Of a DNA stretch of 29,673 bases, positions 1-7,269 are shown piece after piece; the first letter of the stretch is position 1; the number at the start of each line of letters is the position of its first letter. The position numbers and the translations under genes were made by a program. This DNA is from CAYJAY01 sp964370715 (GTDB lineage: Bacteria > Bacillota > Clostridia > Oscillospirales > Ruminococcaceae): NCBI GenBank assembly GCA_964370715.1, contig CAYJKJ010000025.1, forward strand, positions 1 through 29,673, written 5' to 3'. The notes below the pieces were generated by a model. It was not told the origin of the DNA, did no database searches, and worked only from the letters and a program-made list of their open reading frames with translations.

Positions 1-3000
1 GGAGTTGGCTCTGGGGTCGGTTCCGGAGTTGGCTCTGGGGTTGGTTCCGTTAAATCATCACCTTCAAGCGTGCCTTCGTTATCGATATTATCATCACCTT
101 CAAGTGTTCCTTCGTTGTCGAGATTATCATCACCTTCGAGTGTGCCTTCGTTGTCGAGATTATCTTCACCTTCGAGTGTGCTTTCGTTGTCGAGGTCATC
201 TTGTCCATCCCCTTCAACTTTAGCTTCAACAACTGTTACAACACAACTTTGTGTGATTCCGTCGATAGTCACAGATATTGTTGCCTCGCCCTCTGCGATC
301 GCTTTAACTGTTGCCGAAAGACCGCCGGTATTTGAAATTTCAAGATTTTCGCTTGCAACCCATTTAGGAACATGGTTTCCGAGAACTCCTAATGTCATTG
401 TAGCGGTAAGATCAAAGCTTTCTCCAACTTCAAGGGTTTTTGTTTTCGGGGTTAGGTTGAATTCAATTTTTTTGATTTCTTCCTCGACTACCGGTTGATC
501 AACTACAGGACCTGGTGTTGGCACTACTTGGGTTGTTGTTCCTCCGCTTTGTTGTGTATTGCTTGGGCGATAATAAGTGCCGGTTGGTGCATCTTCGCCT
601 TCTTCGCCGTCTTGTTCTTCTTCATCTTTTTTATCTTGTTCGGTTTTTTCGTTTTCGTTATCAAATTCAACTACAGCTAGCGAATCCGGAATGTGGAAGA
701 CTTCTGTCATCATTCCCATAGCCATACTCATAGGCATAGGCATAGACATCATCATTATCCCACCATCAGCGACTTCAGGAATGAGTTCCCCTTGGCCAAC
801 AACGTGTATTGTATAAATTTTTGTTGTTATAGTTGGTTCGCCGCCCTCTTCAAGAGGTTGTTGGGTGAACGTTGCTTCAATAGTTGTATCTCCGGCTTTA
901 ATTCCGGTTACTCGACCGTCTGATGCAACAGTTGCTACACCGTCGTTGTTTGAAACATAAGTTGGAGTTCCTATGCCAGCAGGCGTAATTATATAAACTT
1001 CGCCGCCCTCTTCAACTGTATAGGTGTTTACTGACGCAGATATCTTTGGTGTTAGGGCTAATGACGATACACTAGCAGTGCTAGCATCAAGATTAAGAGA
1101 TTTATGTACGCCGACGGTTACGGTTATTGTTGCGGTGGTTGCACTAGAAGAATGAGTGGCGGTTATTGTGGCTGTATCTGCGAGGGAAGCGCTAGCATCA
1201 ACCTTAACTTCGCCAGTTGAAGTATCAACAGTAATGCCCTTTCCACCACCGCTCCAGGTTATGCCACTAGCTGCATTTGTGGATAGAACCAGTGTAGCAC
1301 CTGGTGCTAAATTTATTGCAGTACCTTGGGTGATTGCTAGATCGTTAACAGTGATAGTAACAGGTTGTGTGGCGACAGTTGTTGTGCCATCGGTCACCAT
1401 AGCCGTAAATGTATGTGTGCCGATAGAATTTGCGGTTATCATGTTGGTGGAGCTGTTAAATACAAAAGAACTACTTGTTATTGAATTAATAGTATACCCG
1501 CTTGGCACCGACAACTTCGTATCATAACCTAAGTTAAGCGAAGAATTTTGAGCCGTTAGTTTCGGTCTTGAATCGGTAACCGAAACGTTGCAGGTTGCGG
1601 TTATTGCTGAGTTTGCTGTTGAAGTTGCGGTTATAACGGTTGTTCCGCTACCAACAGGGGTCACTTGTCCGCTTTGATTAACAGTTGCAACCTTAGGGTC
1701 GTTTGAAGTCCATAAAACTGTCGGAGCCGGAACCGGAGAAGTAACTAGTAATTGTTCATTTACAGGAACATAAGTACGCGAACTATCACTATATTCAAAT
1801 TTAAGTGCAGTTTTATTTAACGTTATTCCGCTTAAAGGAGAAGCAGTAACATCTACAGCAACAGTGTTTGTTACCGCTCCGGTTGATGTTGCAACAGATG
1901 CGGTTATATTTGCTTGCCCTATTCCAACCGCTGTTATTCGCCCGAATATATCAACAGTTGCTACGCTAGTGTTGTCTGACCCCCAGTTAACTATTCTGTT
2001 TGTTGCGTTATCGGGAAGAACAGTAGTGTGCATTTGGCGAGATTCATCGGGTTTTAATTGTATCGCAGTTTGGTCAACATTAATTGCAGTTGCATCAACA
2101 AGATCATTCATTTTTGGATATGTTATAACAACTGTAGCTTGGCTTTCGGTTCTGCTTGTAACTGCAACGGATATTGCGCCGCTGCAATAAATATTTGCCC
2201 CAATTAGAGTATATGTGTTTCGATATTCCTCGGTTATTGCAAATGTAGTTGTAACGGTGTATGATTTTGTGTAGTCGGTAAACGATGTAATTGTGTTTGA
2301 TCCTTCCGACCAATAAAGCGCTCCAACACCCTCTAAGACCGAGCTGTGTTTAAAGTTTATTGCCGGTGTGTCTCCTCTAACGGGAGCCGGGATGTGTGCC
2401 GAAAGGTCGATATCCCCTGCCGAGATTTTTCCGCTAGGAACGGTGACAGTGCCTATCGAAACATCCTCAACCGTTCCATAGAACAACCCTGTTCCATATA
2501 TTCTAACGGTCACGTGTTGGCCAACATCCCCTGCTGTTGGGGTGTAGTATGTTCCGCGAACTCTAAACACTCCGCCAACATACCAATCCGCAATGTAACT
2601 TGCGTTTGAAGGATATGGAATAGCCGCCAAAGAATGACCGACTAACGGATAGTCGTTGCTAATCGAAACGGCTTGAATTCTCCTTGAATAATAATTTCTT
2701 GATGTGCCTTGTCCGCCGGTTATGTTTGGTTCGCCATCTATTATTGGGTTGGTTGTTTCAACAAAATCTTCGGGATCGGCATTTCCGCTGAAATCGCTTT
2801 CTCGCCCAACTGCCGTTTCAAAAACTCCGTCGCCAACCGAATTGACTTCAACATCGGTTTCGGCGGCGATAACTTCTACAACACCGTTTGTTTCGATTAA
2901 AACTTCTGTCTCTTCGCTGTCTTCATATACCAACAAGTTTTCTAGATTTCCGTCTACCGATATAATTGTGTCGATGCCGTTAATCGAGGCTGTTTCCACC

Positions 3001-3689
3001 TCGGCGTTGGTATCAACTATAAGCTCATTTTTTTCGCCATCGATATCAACAAGCAAAGCTTCGCCATCAATCGTTATCTCGTTGTATGTGCTGTCTTTAT
3101 CTGTTGATATACTTTCGATAACGCTATCTTTATCAAACGATATTTTGTTATCGTTTCCTTCGACTATAAAATCTTCAACTGTTGCTTCGTCGAAAGCTAT
3201 ATCCATCTCGTCGCCTTCAACAACAATCTTTTTAAACTCTCCGCTAAACGACACATCGTCGCCTGCGTTTTTAACTGTGACAAGATCAAGCACCGTTGCA
3301 TCGTCGGTGTCTTCGTCGTTGTCGTTGTCGGTTTCGGTTATGATGTCTATTGTTCCGTCATCGCTGTCAATGATGACTTCATCGATTTCACATTCGCCGG
3401 AAAATTCAATCGAGACATCGCCGCCCGATTCGATTAGAACCTCGTCGGCCATGAGATCTTGAATTTTAATAGTTCCGTCATCAACATCTTTTCCAATCGT
3501 AATGCTGTCGACACTTCCGTCTTTAACAGTTACGTTGTTTGCGTTGATGATAACCTTTGTGTATCTATGACCAATGTCATAGACTCCTGGTTCGTCGATC
3601 GTCAAGATTGTTCCGCTTGCCAACGTTGTTGGTAAAGCCAAAAGAACAACCATGAGAACAACCAAAATTGCGCAGTTATGCTTTTTCAT
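1..3689 (-). CDS. Giant secreted surface protein with beta-solenoid, bacterial Ig-like (Big_2) domains and acidic repeats (3' end outside window)
   Basis: An open frame of about 1229 codons reads from ATG 3689 to the window edge without a stop, so the C-terminus is missing. A ribosome site (AAGGGGA) lies 6-7 bases before the ATG. Residues 1-25 form a signal peptide (KKH, hydrophobic core, LASG). Residues about 26-330 repeat short beta strands alternating with Asp/Glu/Asn turns (for example VTVKDGSVDSITIGKDV), which suggests a beta-solenoid. Big_2-like domains are seen near residues 531-611, 612-702, 896-950 and 1073-1156 (motifs such as VATVDIFGRITAVGIG). Residues 979-994 hold ten methionines, and about 1020-1035 is a Glu/Asp/Lys-rich linker. 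The end has four 12-residue acidic repeats and then TPEP repeats. It is probably a cell-wall or S-layer-associated protein or adhesin. The ligand is unknown, and any wall anchor would lie beyond the edge. Confidence 0.9.
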   Translation of the reverse strand, partial: MKKHNCAILVVLMVVLLALPTTLASGTILTIDEPGVYDIGHRYTKVIINANNVTVKDGSVDSITIGKDVDDGTIKIQDLMADEVLIESGGDVSIEFSGECEIDEVIIDSDDGTIDIITETDNDNDEDTDDATVLDLVTVKNAGDDVSFSGEFKKIVVEGDEMDIAFDEATVEDFIVEGNDNKISFDKDSVIESISTDKDSTYNEITIDGEALLVDIDGEKNELIVDTNAEVETASINGIDTIISVDGNLENLLVYEDSEETEVLIETNGVVEVIAAETDVEVNSVGDGVFETAVGRESDFSGNADPEDFVETTNPIIDGEPNITGGQGTSRNYYSRRIQAVSISNDYPLVGHSLAAIPYPSNASYIADWYVGGVFRVRGTYYTPTAGDVGQHVTVRIYGTGLFYGTVEDVSIGTVTVPSGKISAGDIDLSAHIPAPVRGDTPAINFKHSSVLEGVGALYWSEGSNTITSFTDYTKSYTVTTTFAITEEYRNTYTLIGANIYCSGAISVAVTSRTESQATVVITYPKMNDLVDATAINVDQTAIQLKPDESRQMHTTVLPDNATNRIVNWGSDNTSVATVDIFGRITAVGIGQANITASVATSTGAVTNTVAVDVTASPLSGITLNKTALKFEYSDSSRTYVPVNEQLLVTSPVPAPTVLWTSNDPKVATVNQSGQVTPVGSGTTVITATSTANSAITATCNVSVTDSRPKLTAQNSSLNLGYDTKLSVPSGYTINSITSSSFVFNSSTNMITANSIGTHTFTAMVTDGTTTVATQPVTITVNDLAITQGTAINLAPGATLVLSTNAASGITWSGGGKGITVDTSTGEVKVDASASLADTATITATHSSSATTATITVTVGVHKSLNLDASTASVSSLALTPKISASVNTYTVEEGGEVYIITPAGIGTPTYVSNNDGVATVASDGRVTGIKAGDTTIEATFTQQPLEEGGEPTITTKIYTIHVVGQGELIPEVADGGIMMMSMPMPMSMAMGMMTEVFHIPDSLAVVEFDNENEKTEQDKKDEEEQDGEEGEDAPTGTYYRPSNTQQSGGTTTQVVPTPGPVVDQPVVEEEIKKIEFNLTPKTKTLEVGESFDLTATMTLGVLGNHVPKWVASENLEISNTGGLSATVKAIAEGEATISVTIDGITQSCVVTVVEAKVEGDGQDDLDNESTLEGEDNLDNEGTLEGDDNLDNEGTLEGDDNIDNEGTLEGDDLTEPTPEPTPEPTPEPT
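63..206 (-). repeat. Four 36-bp tandem repeats coding an acidic 12-residue unit
   Basis: Four contiguous 36-bp copies (63-98, 99-134, 135-170, 171-206) differ at only a few bases. In the minus-strand reading frame each codes G-[ED]-D-N-[LI]-D-N-E-G-T-L-E or a close variant. They are in frame with the surface protein and followed at 1-47 by a shorter repeat coding TPEP units. There are no spacers, so this is not a CRISPR array. Confidence 0.92.
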
Positions 3690-3776
3690 AATGTTCCCCT
3701 TGATATAGTTTTTTTGGAATTTCTCGGTGTAAAGCAAAACAACTTCACACCACGCCTTTTATTGTTTCATACTGTA

Positions 3777-3805
3777 ATAATAACTAATTTGCAATTATTA
3801 GTCAA
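3777..3805 (-). promoter_or_regulatory. Promoter of the surface-protein gene, with an inverted repeat in its spacer
   Basis: On the minus strand TTGACT (3800-3805) and TATTAT (3777-3782) are 17 bases apart. The spacer holds an inverted repeat, ACTAAT/ATTAGT (arms 3783-3788 and 3797-3802), which could be an operator. The transcript leader (about 80 bases) can form a 9-bp hairpin, GGTGTGAAG/CTTTACACC, near 3730-3756. Confidence 0.6.
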
Positions 3806-3951
3806 TGCAAAACTTGAGGAAAATTAAATATAATTTGACTTTTTTTGATTTTTTTTTTAAAATTAGTAGTAGATTTATTTTGATACACTATATGTTGTAT
3901 GCGGGTTAAATTAGATATCTTTATTCAAATTAAAGAACGGGGTGGAAAAAA

Positions 3952-5253
3952 TTGAAAGCTGTTATTATGGCGGGCGGAAAAGGAACAAGACTTTTTGATA
4001 TAACGGGGGACGAAATTCCAAAACCTATGGCAGAGGTTGCGGGCAAACCTATCCTCTTGCACCAGATTGAAACGCTTAAAAAAAATGGTATTGATGAGTT
4101 TATTTTTGTAGTAGGACACAAAAAACAAAAGATCATCGACTACTTTAAAGACGGCAAAGATTTTTCGGTTAAGATATCATATATCGAAGAAGATCAGCCG
4201 CTTGGAACTGCAGGGGCTTTTTTCTTTTTAAATAAGTATATAAATACAATAGAAACATTTCTGCTTGTTTTTGGCGACACGATCTTTGACATTGATGTTA
4301 AATCGATGTTGAATTTCCACCAACAAAACAGCGCACTCATCTCGCTTTTTGTTCATCCGAATTCACATCCACATGACAGCGATCTTGTTGTGTTGGATAA
4401 AAACAACAACGTCTTTGGTTTTGATAGCAAACATAACAAGCGAGACTACTATTATAAAAATTTAGTTAATGCAGGATTTTATATAGTTGATGGTTCTGTT
4501 TTAAAGATGGTTCCCTCCCCCGTTAAAACAGATTTTGAAAAAGATATAATTAAGAATTTAATCGATCAAAAATCCGCTGTTTTCGGATATGTTTCATCTG
4601 AATATATTAAAGATGTTGGGACGGTCGAGAGGATAAAAACTTGTGAAAAAGATTTTGTCGGCGGAATTGTTGCGGCTAAAAATATTTCGAAAAAACAAAA
4701 AGCCATTTTCCTAGACCGAGACGGAACTCTTAACAAGTTTAACGGATTAATCGACAATCCCGAAAAGCTCGAGGTTTTGGAAAACGCAGTACAGGCTGTT
4801 TCGCTGATTAACCGTTCGGAGTATCTCGCTTTGGTAGTAACTAACCAACCGACCGTTGCAAGGGGGCTTTGCAGTTTGGAGGATGTCGACGAAATACATA
4901 ATAAACTTGAAACGGAGTTTGGAAAAAGCGGAAGTTATTTTGATGGTATCATATTTTGCCCCCACCACCCCGACAAAGGATATCCCGAAGAAAACCCCGA
5001 ATTTAAAATACCGTGTGATTGCAGAAAACCGAAAATAGGAATGATTAAAACGCTTGAGGAAAAATTCAATCTTGATCTTTCAAAATGTTGGTTTATCGGA
5101 GACACCTCAACCGACATTAAAACCGGAGAAAACGCCGGAATAAAAACCGCTCTTGTTTTAACCGGAGAGAACGACAACAAGTTTGACGTTTCCCCAACTT
5201 TAACAAAACAAAATCTTTTAGAAGCGGTTAAAGAAATCCTTGAAAAAAAGTAA
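3952..5253 (+). CDS. Bifunctional sugar-phosphate nucleotidyltransferase / D-glycero-D-manno-heptose-1,7-bisphosphate phosphatase-like fusion
   Basis: This 433-residue protein joins two enzymes normally coded separately. Residues 1-235 are an NTP-transferase domain (MAGGKGTRL at 6-14, PKPM at 23-26, GDT near 102), like heptose-1-phosphate guanylyltransferase (HddC) or related sugar pyrophosphorylases. Residues 250-433 are a GmhB-type HAD phosphatase: FLDRDGT at 253-259 (nucleophile D255, acid D257), the zinc-site cysteines and histidine in CPHH (336-339) and CDCRKP (355-360), and GDTSTD (383-388). The pair would do consecutive steps of nucleotide-heptose synthesis. The start is TTG 3952, with GGGGTGG just upstream; no in-frame ATG precedes the GGKGTR motif closely enough. 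Its position next to a large surface protein fits glycan supply for the cell surface, but that link is inference, as is the exact sugar. Confidence 0.85.
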   Translation: MKAVIMAGGKGTRLFDITGDEIPKPMAEVAGKPILLHQIETLKKNGIDEFIFVVGHKKQKIIDYFKDGKDFSVKISYIEEDQPLGTAGAFFFLNKYINTIETFLLVFGDTIFDIDVKSMLNFHQQNSALISLFVHPNSHPHDSDLVVLDKNNNVFGFDSKHNKRDYYYKNLVNAGFYIVDGSVLKMVPSPVKTDFEKDIIKNLIDQKSAVFGYVSSEYIKDVGTVERIKTCEKDFVGGIVAAKNISKKQKAIFLDRDGTLNKFNGLIDNPEKLEVLENAVQAVSLINRSEYLALVVTNQPTVARGLCSLEDVDEIHNKLETEFGKSGSYFDGIIFCPHHPDKGYPEENPEFKIPCDCRKPKIGMIKTLEEKFNLDLSKCWFIGDTSTDIKTGENAGIKTALVLTGENDNKFDVSPTLTKQNLLEAVKEILEKK

Positions 5254-5279
5254 ACAAATTAACAAAGATGTGTTATAAT
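5251..5279 (+). promoter_or_regulatory. Promoter of the 5346 lipoprotein gene
   Basis: TAAACA (5251-5256) and TATAAT (5274-5279) are 17 bases apart, and TG at 5271-5272 makes an extended -10 (TGTTATAAT). It begins at the stop codon of the preceding gene, so the lipoprotein has its own transcription start. Confidence 0.6.
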
Positions 5280-5345
5280 ATTATTGCTATAAAAACTAAC
5301 GCAATCTATTTATTTCGGTTCTTATAATTGAAAGGATGTTTTAAC

Positions 5346-5891
5346 ATGAAAAAATTATTAATTTTATTATTTGCATTAATACTATGTTTTGGCTTTGCCG
5401 CTTGTTCCCCTTCCGAACAAACCCAAGAAACCGAGCAAGAACAACAAGATCTAAGCTCTACCCAACTTCCAAACCCTATGACCCAGTTTGAAACTTTTGA
5501 AGAACTGGTTGCCGCAGTTCCCGATATAACTCTTTTTGATGCGCCAAACGGTTCGGCACAACTTGAATATTTTTCTATCGATGCCGATTCAATGATAGCG
5601 GAGATCCGTTTTGCTTTTATTGAGGATTACTATTATCTAAGAGCTACCGCTTGCGAAAGCAAAGAGGCTATTCAAGATATTTCGGGGATATATGAAGAAA
5701 GAGGCGAATCCAAAACCTTCACAACTCCGATAGGTGTTGAATATTCGATAGTGTCTGCCGGAGATTTTACAATTATCGATTGGTATATCGATGAGTATAA
5801 AACTCAATATAACATGACGGTTCAAACCGAGGGCGACGGCGAAACGCTTCTTTCCGAAACAATGCGTTTGGTTTTGGCAGATTATCAATAG
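5346..5891 (+). CDS. Putative lipoprotein of unknown function
   Basis: A 181-residue protein with a lipoprotein signal: MKKLLILLFALILCFGFAAC, lipobox FAAC and lipid-modified Cys20. A Gln/Glu-rich linker (about residues 21-45) precedes a globular part of about 135 residues that I do not recognise; it alternates beta-type stretches with acidic turns. ATG 5346 was chosen because AAAGGA (5331-5336) lies at normal distance; a TTG at 5328 would put extra residues before the signal peptide and overlap that ribosome site. It is expected on the outer face of the membrane. It stands alone with its own promoter, so context gives no function. Confidence 0.82.
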   Translation: MKKLLILLFALILCFGFAACSPSEQTQETEQEQQDLSSTQLPNPMTQFETFEELVAAVPDITLFDAPNGSAQLEYFSIDADSMIAEIRFAFIEDYYYLRATACESKEAIQDISGIYEERGESKTFTTPIGVEYSIVSAGDFTIIDWYIDEYKTQYNMTVQTEGDGETLLSETMRLVLADYQ

Positions 5892-6017
5892 TTTTTGTTA
5901 GCAGAAACTGTTGACCCGCTTTGTTCGTCATCTACACCGACGATAAAAAAACCTATCGCTTATTTTGCTTTTAACTTTAGTTTTTGTAAAATATATTAAT
6001 TATTTAAAGTTTACTAC

Positions 6018-6046
6018 TTGAATTATATATAAAATATTGTTAAAAT
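6018..6046 (+). promoter_or_regulatory. Promoter of the pduL-like gene
   Basis: TTGAAT (6018-6023) and TAAAAT (6041-6046) are 17 bases apart, with TG one base before the -10. The rest of the AT-rich spacer 5892-6088 shows no convincing gene or strong terminator. Confidence 0.6.
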
Positions 6047-6088
6047 ATATTTGAAAGTTAAAATTTATTAAAAACGGAGAAAATTTAA

Positions 6089-6667
6089 ATGGCTAACAAA
6101 ATAACAGTTGAAATTTCGGCAAGACATATCCATCTATGCCAAGATGATCTCGATGCACTTTTCGGAAAAGGTTATGAACTAACTATCAAAAAAGAGCTTT
6201 CTGTTCCCGGCCAATATGCTATGAACGAAAAGCTTGATGTTGTCGGTTCAAAAAGAACTCTTTCGGGCGTAACAATCCTAGGGCCATTGCGTTCGGCAAC
6301 TCAAGTTGAGCTTTCTGCAACGGATGCTCGTTCGATTGGCATTAACGCTCCAATAAGAGAAAGCGGAAACCTTAAAGATTCTGCTCCCTGTAAGCTCATA
6401 GGGCCTAAAGGCGAAATCGAAATCAAAGAAGGCGTTATCATCGCAAAACGCCATATACATATGCTCCCCTCGACAGCGGACGAACTAGGTCTTAAAGACA
6501 AACAAGTCGTTGAAGTTAAAATCGAAACTTCCGAAAGAACAACAACTTTTGGTGATGTAGTTTTAAGGGTTAACCCCGAGTTTAACGACTCTATGCACCT
6601 CGACACAGACGAAGGAAACGCCGCCGGAATCTCGGGCGAAGCTTTCGGAACGATTGTCGGTTGCTAG
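6089..6667 (+). CDS. pduL: Phosphate acyltransferase, PduL type (phosphotransacylase)
   Basis: A 192-residue protein matching the PduL family over its full length. The family transfers an acyl group between CoA and phosphate (acetyl-CoA to acetyl-phosphate, or propanoyl-CoA to propanoyl-phosphate). Visible hallmarks are ARHIHL (residues 11-16) and AKRHIHM (119-125), which hold the metal-binding histidines, plus PIRESG (88-93) and MHLDTDEGNA (169-178). The N-terminus is short and lacks the extra helix that targets PduL to microcompartments, and no shell-protein gene is nearby, so it probably serves as the housekeeping phosphotransacylase for acetate and ATP formation. Start ATG 6089 follows ACGGAGA. 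It is a single gene with its own promoter. Confidence 0.92.
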   Translation: MANKITVEISARHIHLCQDDLDALFGKGYELTIKKELSVPGQYAMNEKLDVVGSKRTLSGVTILGPLRSATQVELSATDARSIGINAPIRESGNLKDSAPCKLIGPKGEIEIKEGVIIAKRHIHMLPSTADELGLKDKQVVEVKIETSERTTTFGDVVLRVNPEFNDSMHLDTDEGNAAGISGEAFGTIVGC

Positions 6668-6700
6668 TTTAACAGCTATTAACTTTTAGTTTTATTTTGT

Positions 6701-6831
6701 AATTCGAGGTATAAAGACGGGTGAAGCCTGCGCGATGAAAATTCGCAAACCATGTCAGGCGGGGAACCGAGCAGCATTAAGTGAACGTTTCATGCGCCGC
6801 AGTCACTTTGCTCGTCTTTATGCCTCGAATT
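6701..6831 (+). ncRNA. ffs: Signal recognition particle RNA (small bacterial type)
   Basis: The conserved apical domain is clear: ACCATGTCAGG, a GGAA tetraloop, and GAGCAGC, as in bacterial 4.5S/scRNA. It binds Ffh and takes part in co-translational targeting. The ends close in a helix of 19 consecutive pairs (6701-6719 with 6813-6831, one G·U). Its place upstream of dnaX, ybaB and recR matches the scr–dnaX–yaaK–recR order of Bacillus. A weak promoter candidate is TTAACA 6669-6674 with TATTTT 6693-6698. The mature ends are estimated from the helix. Confidence 0.93.
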
Positions 6832-6864
6832 ATGTCTATTTCGATTTTATTTTAAGAGGGTTAA

Positions 6865-7149
6865 ATGAACTGTTTAAGATGCAACCAAGAGTTGGTTTCT
6901 GCCGGAATACAAAAGCTTCAACTCGGCGAAGTTGGGGTTTTGACGGGTGTTTGGGCAAATCTTTTGTCGGGTGCGCTTGATGTTGAGATTTATATCTGCG
7001 AAAAATGCGGAAAGCTTGAATTTTTTTCGCCGTATATCCACGATGTAGCCGACAAGATAGAAAAAGAGAAATGCCCCCATTGTGGAGAGCTTCATGAAAT
7101 CGATGACGTTAAATGTCCACATTGCAACAAAAGGCTACAGTTTCTATAA
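6865..7149 (+). CDS. Zinc-ribbon protein of unknown function
   Basis: A 94-residue protein with four CxxC pairs: CLRC (3-6), CEKC, CPHC and a final CPHC near the C-terminus. This is enough for two zinc ribbons. The middle (GVLTGVWANLLSGALDVEIY) resembles the central strand region of small nucleic-acid-associated zinc ribbons, but no specific family is recognised. Start ATG 6865 follows GAGGG at good spacing. It lies between SRP RNA and dnaX, where many Firmicutes have no gene, so it may be co-transcribed with the replication/repair genes downstream. Confidence 0.8.
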   Translation: MNCLRCNQELVSAGIQKLQLGEVGVLTGVWANLLSGALDVEIYICEKCGKLEFFSPYIHDVADKIEKEKCPHCGELHEIDDVKCPHCNKRLQFL

Positions 7150-7154
7150 ATAAT

Positions 7155-7243
7155 CTTCACCTTCGGTGAAGCTATTGGAAATACTACTTGTCGAGCTTCG
7201 CTCGCCATTTTGCGCCGTTGGCGCAAAAATCGTAGTATTTCTA
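7155..7243 (+). other. Cluster of three triloop hairpins, two enclosed by a 12-bp stem (structured dnaX leader)
   Basis: Hairpin 1 is CTTCACC/GGTGAAG with a TTC loop (7155-7171). Next, TGGAAATACTAC (7176-7187) pairs with GTAGTATTTCTA (7232-7243) in a 12-bp stem with one G·U. It encloses CGAGC/GCTCG with a TTC loop (7192-7204) and TTTTGCGCC/GGCGCAAAA with a GTT loop (7208-7228). The element ends 14 bases before the dnaX ribosome site. It could be a leader RNA, a processing site or a short dispersed repeat. Hairpin 1 may also act as a weak terminator for the preceding gene, although no T-run follows. Confidence 0.7.
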
Positions 7244-7269
7244 AGAATCAAATTATTAAGGAGATTATA

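Noticed and set aside
63..206. Repeat array resembling CRISPR direct repeats (36-bp period)
   Set aside because: Copies are contiguous with no spacers, diverge at several bases, and are in frame within the surface-protein gene.
70..3462. Plus-strand open frames opposite the surface protein
   Set aside because: They lack ribosome sites and have Ser/Thr/Pro-rich composition expected from the antisense of the acidic minus-strand protein, which is open over the whole length.
6089..6667. PduL as sign of a bacterial microcompartment
   Set aside because: No shell protein, aldehyde dehydrogenase or diol dehydratase gene nearby, and no encapsulation helix.
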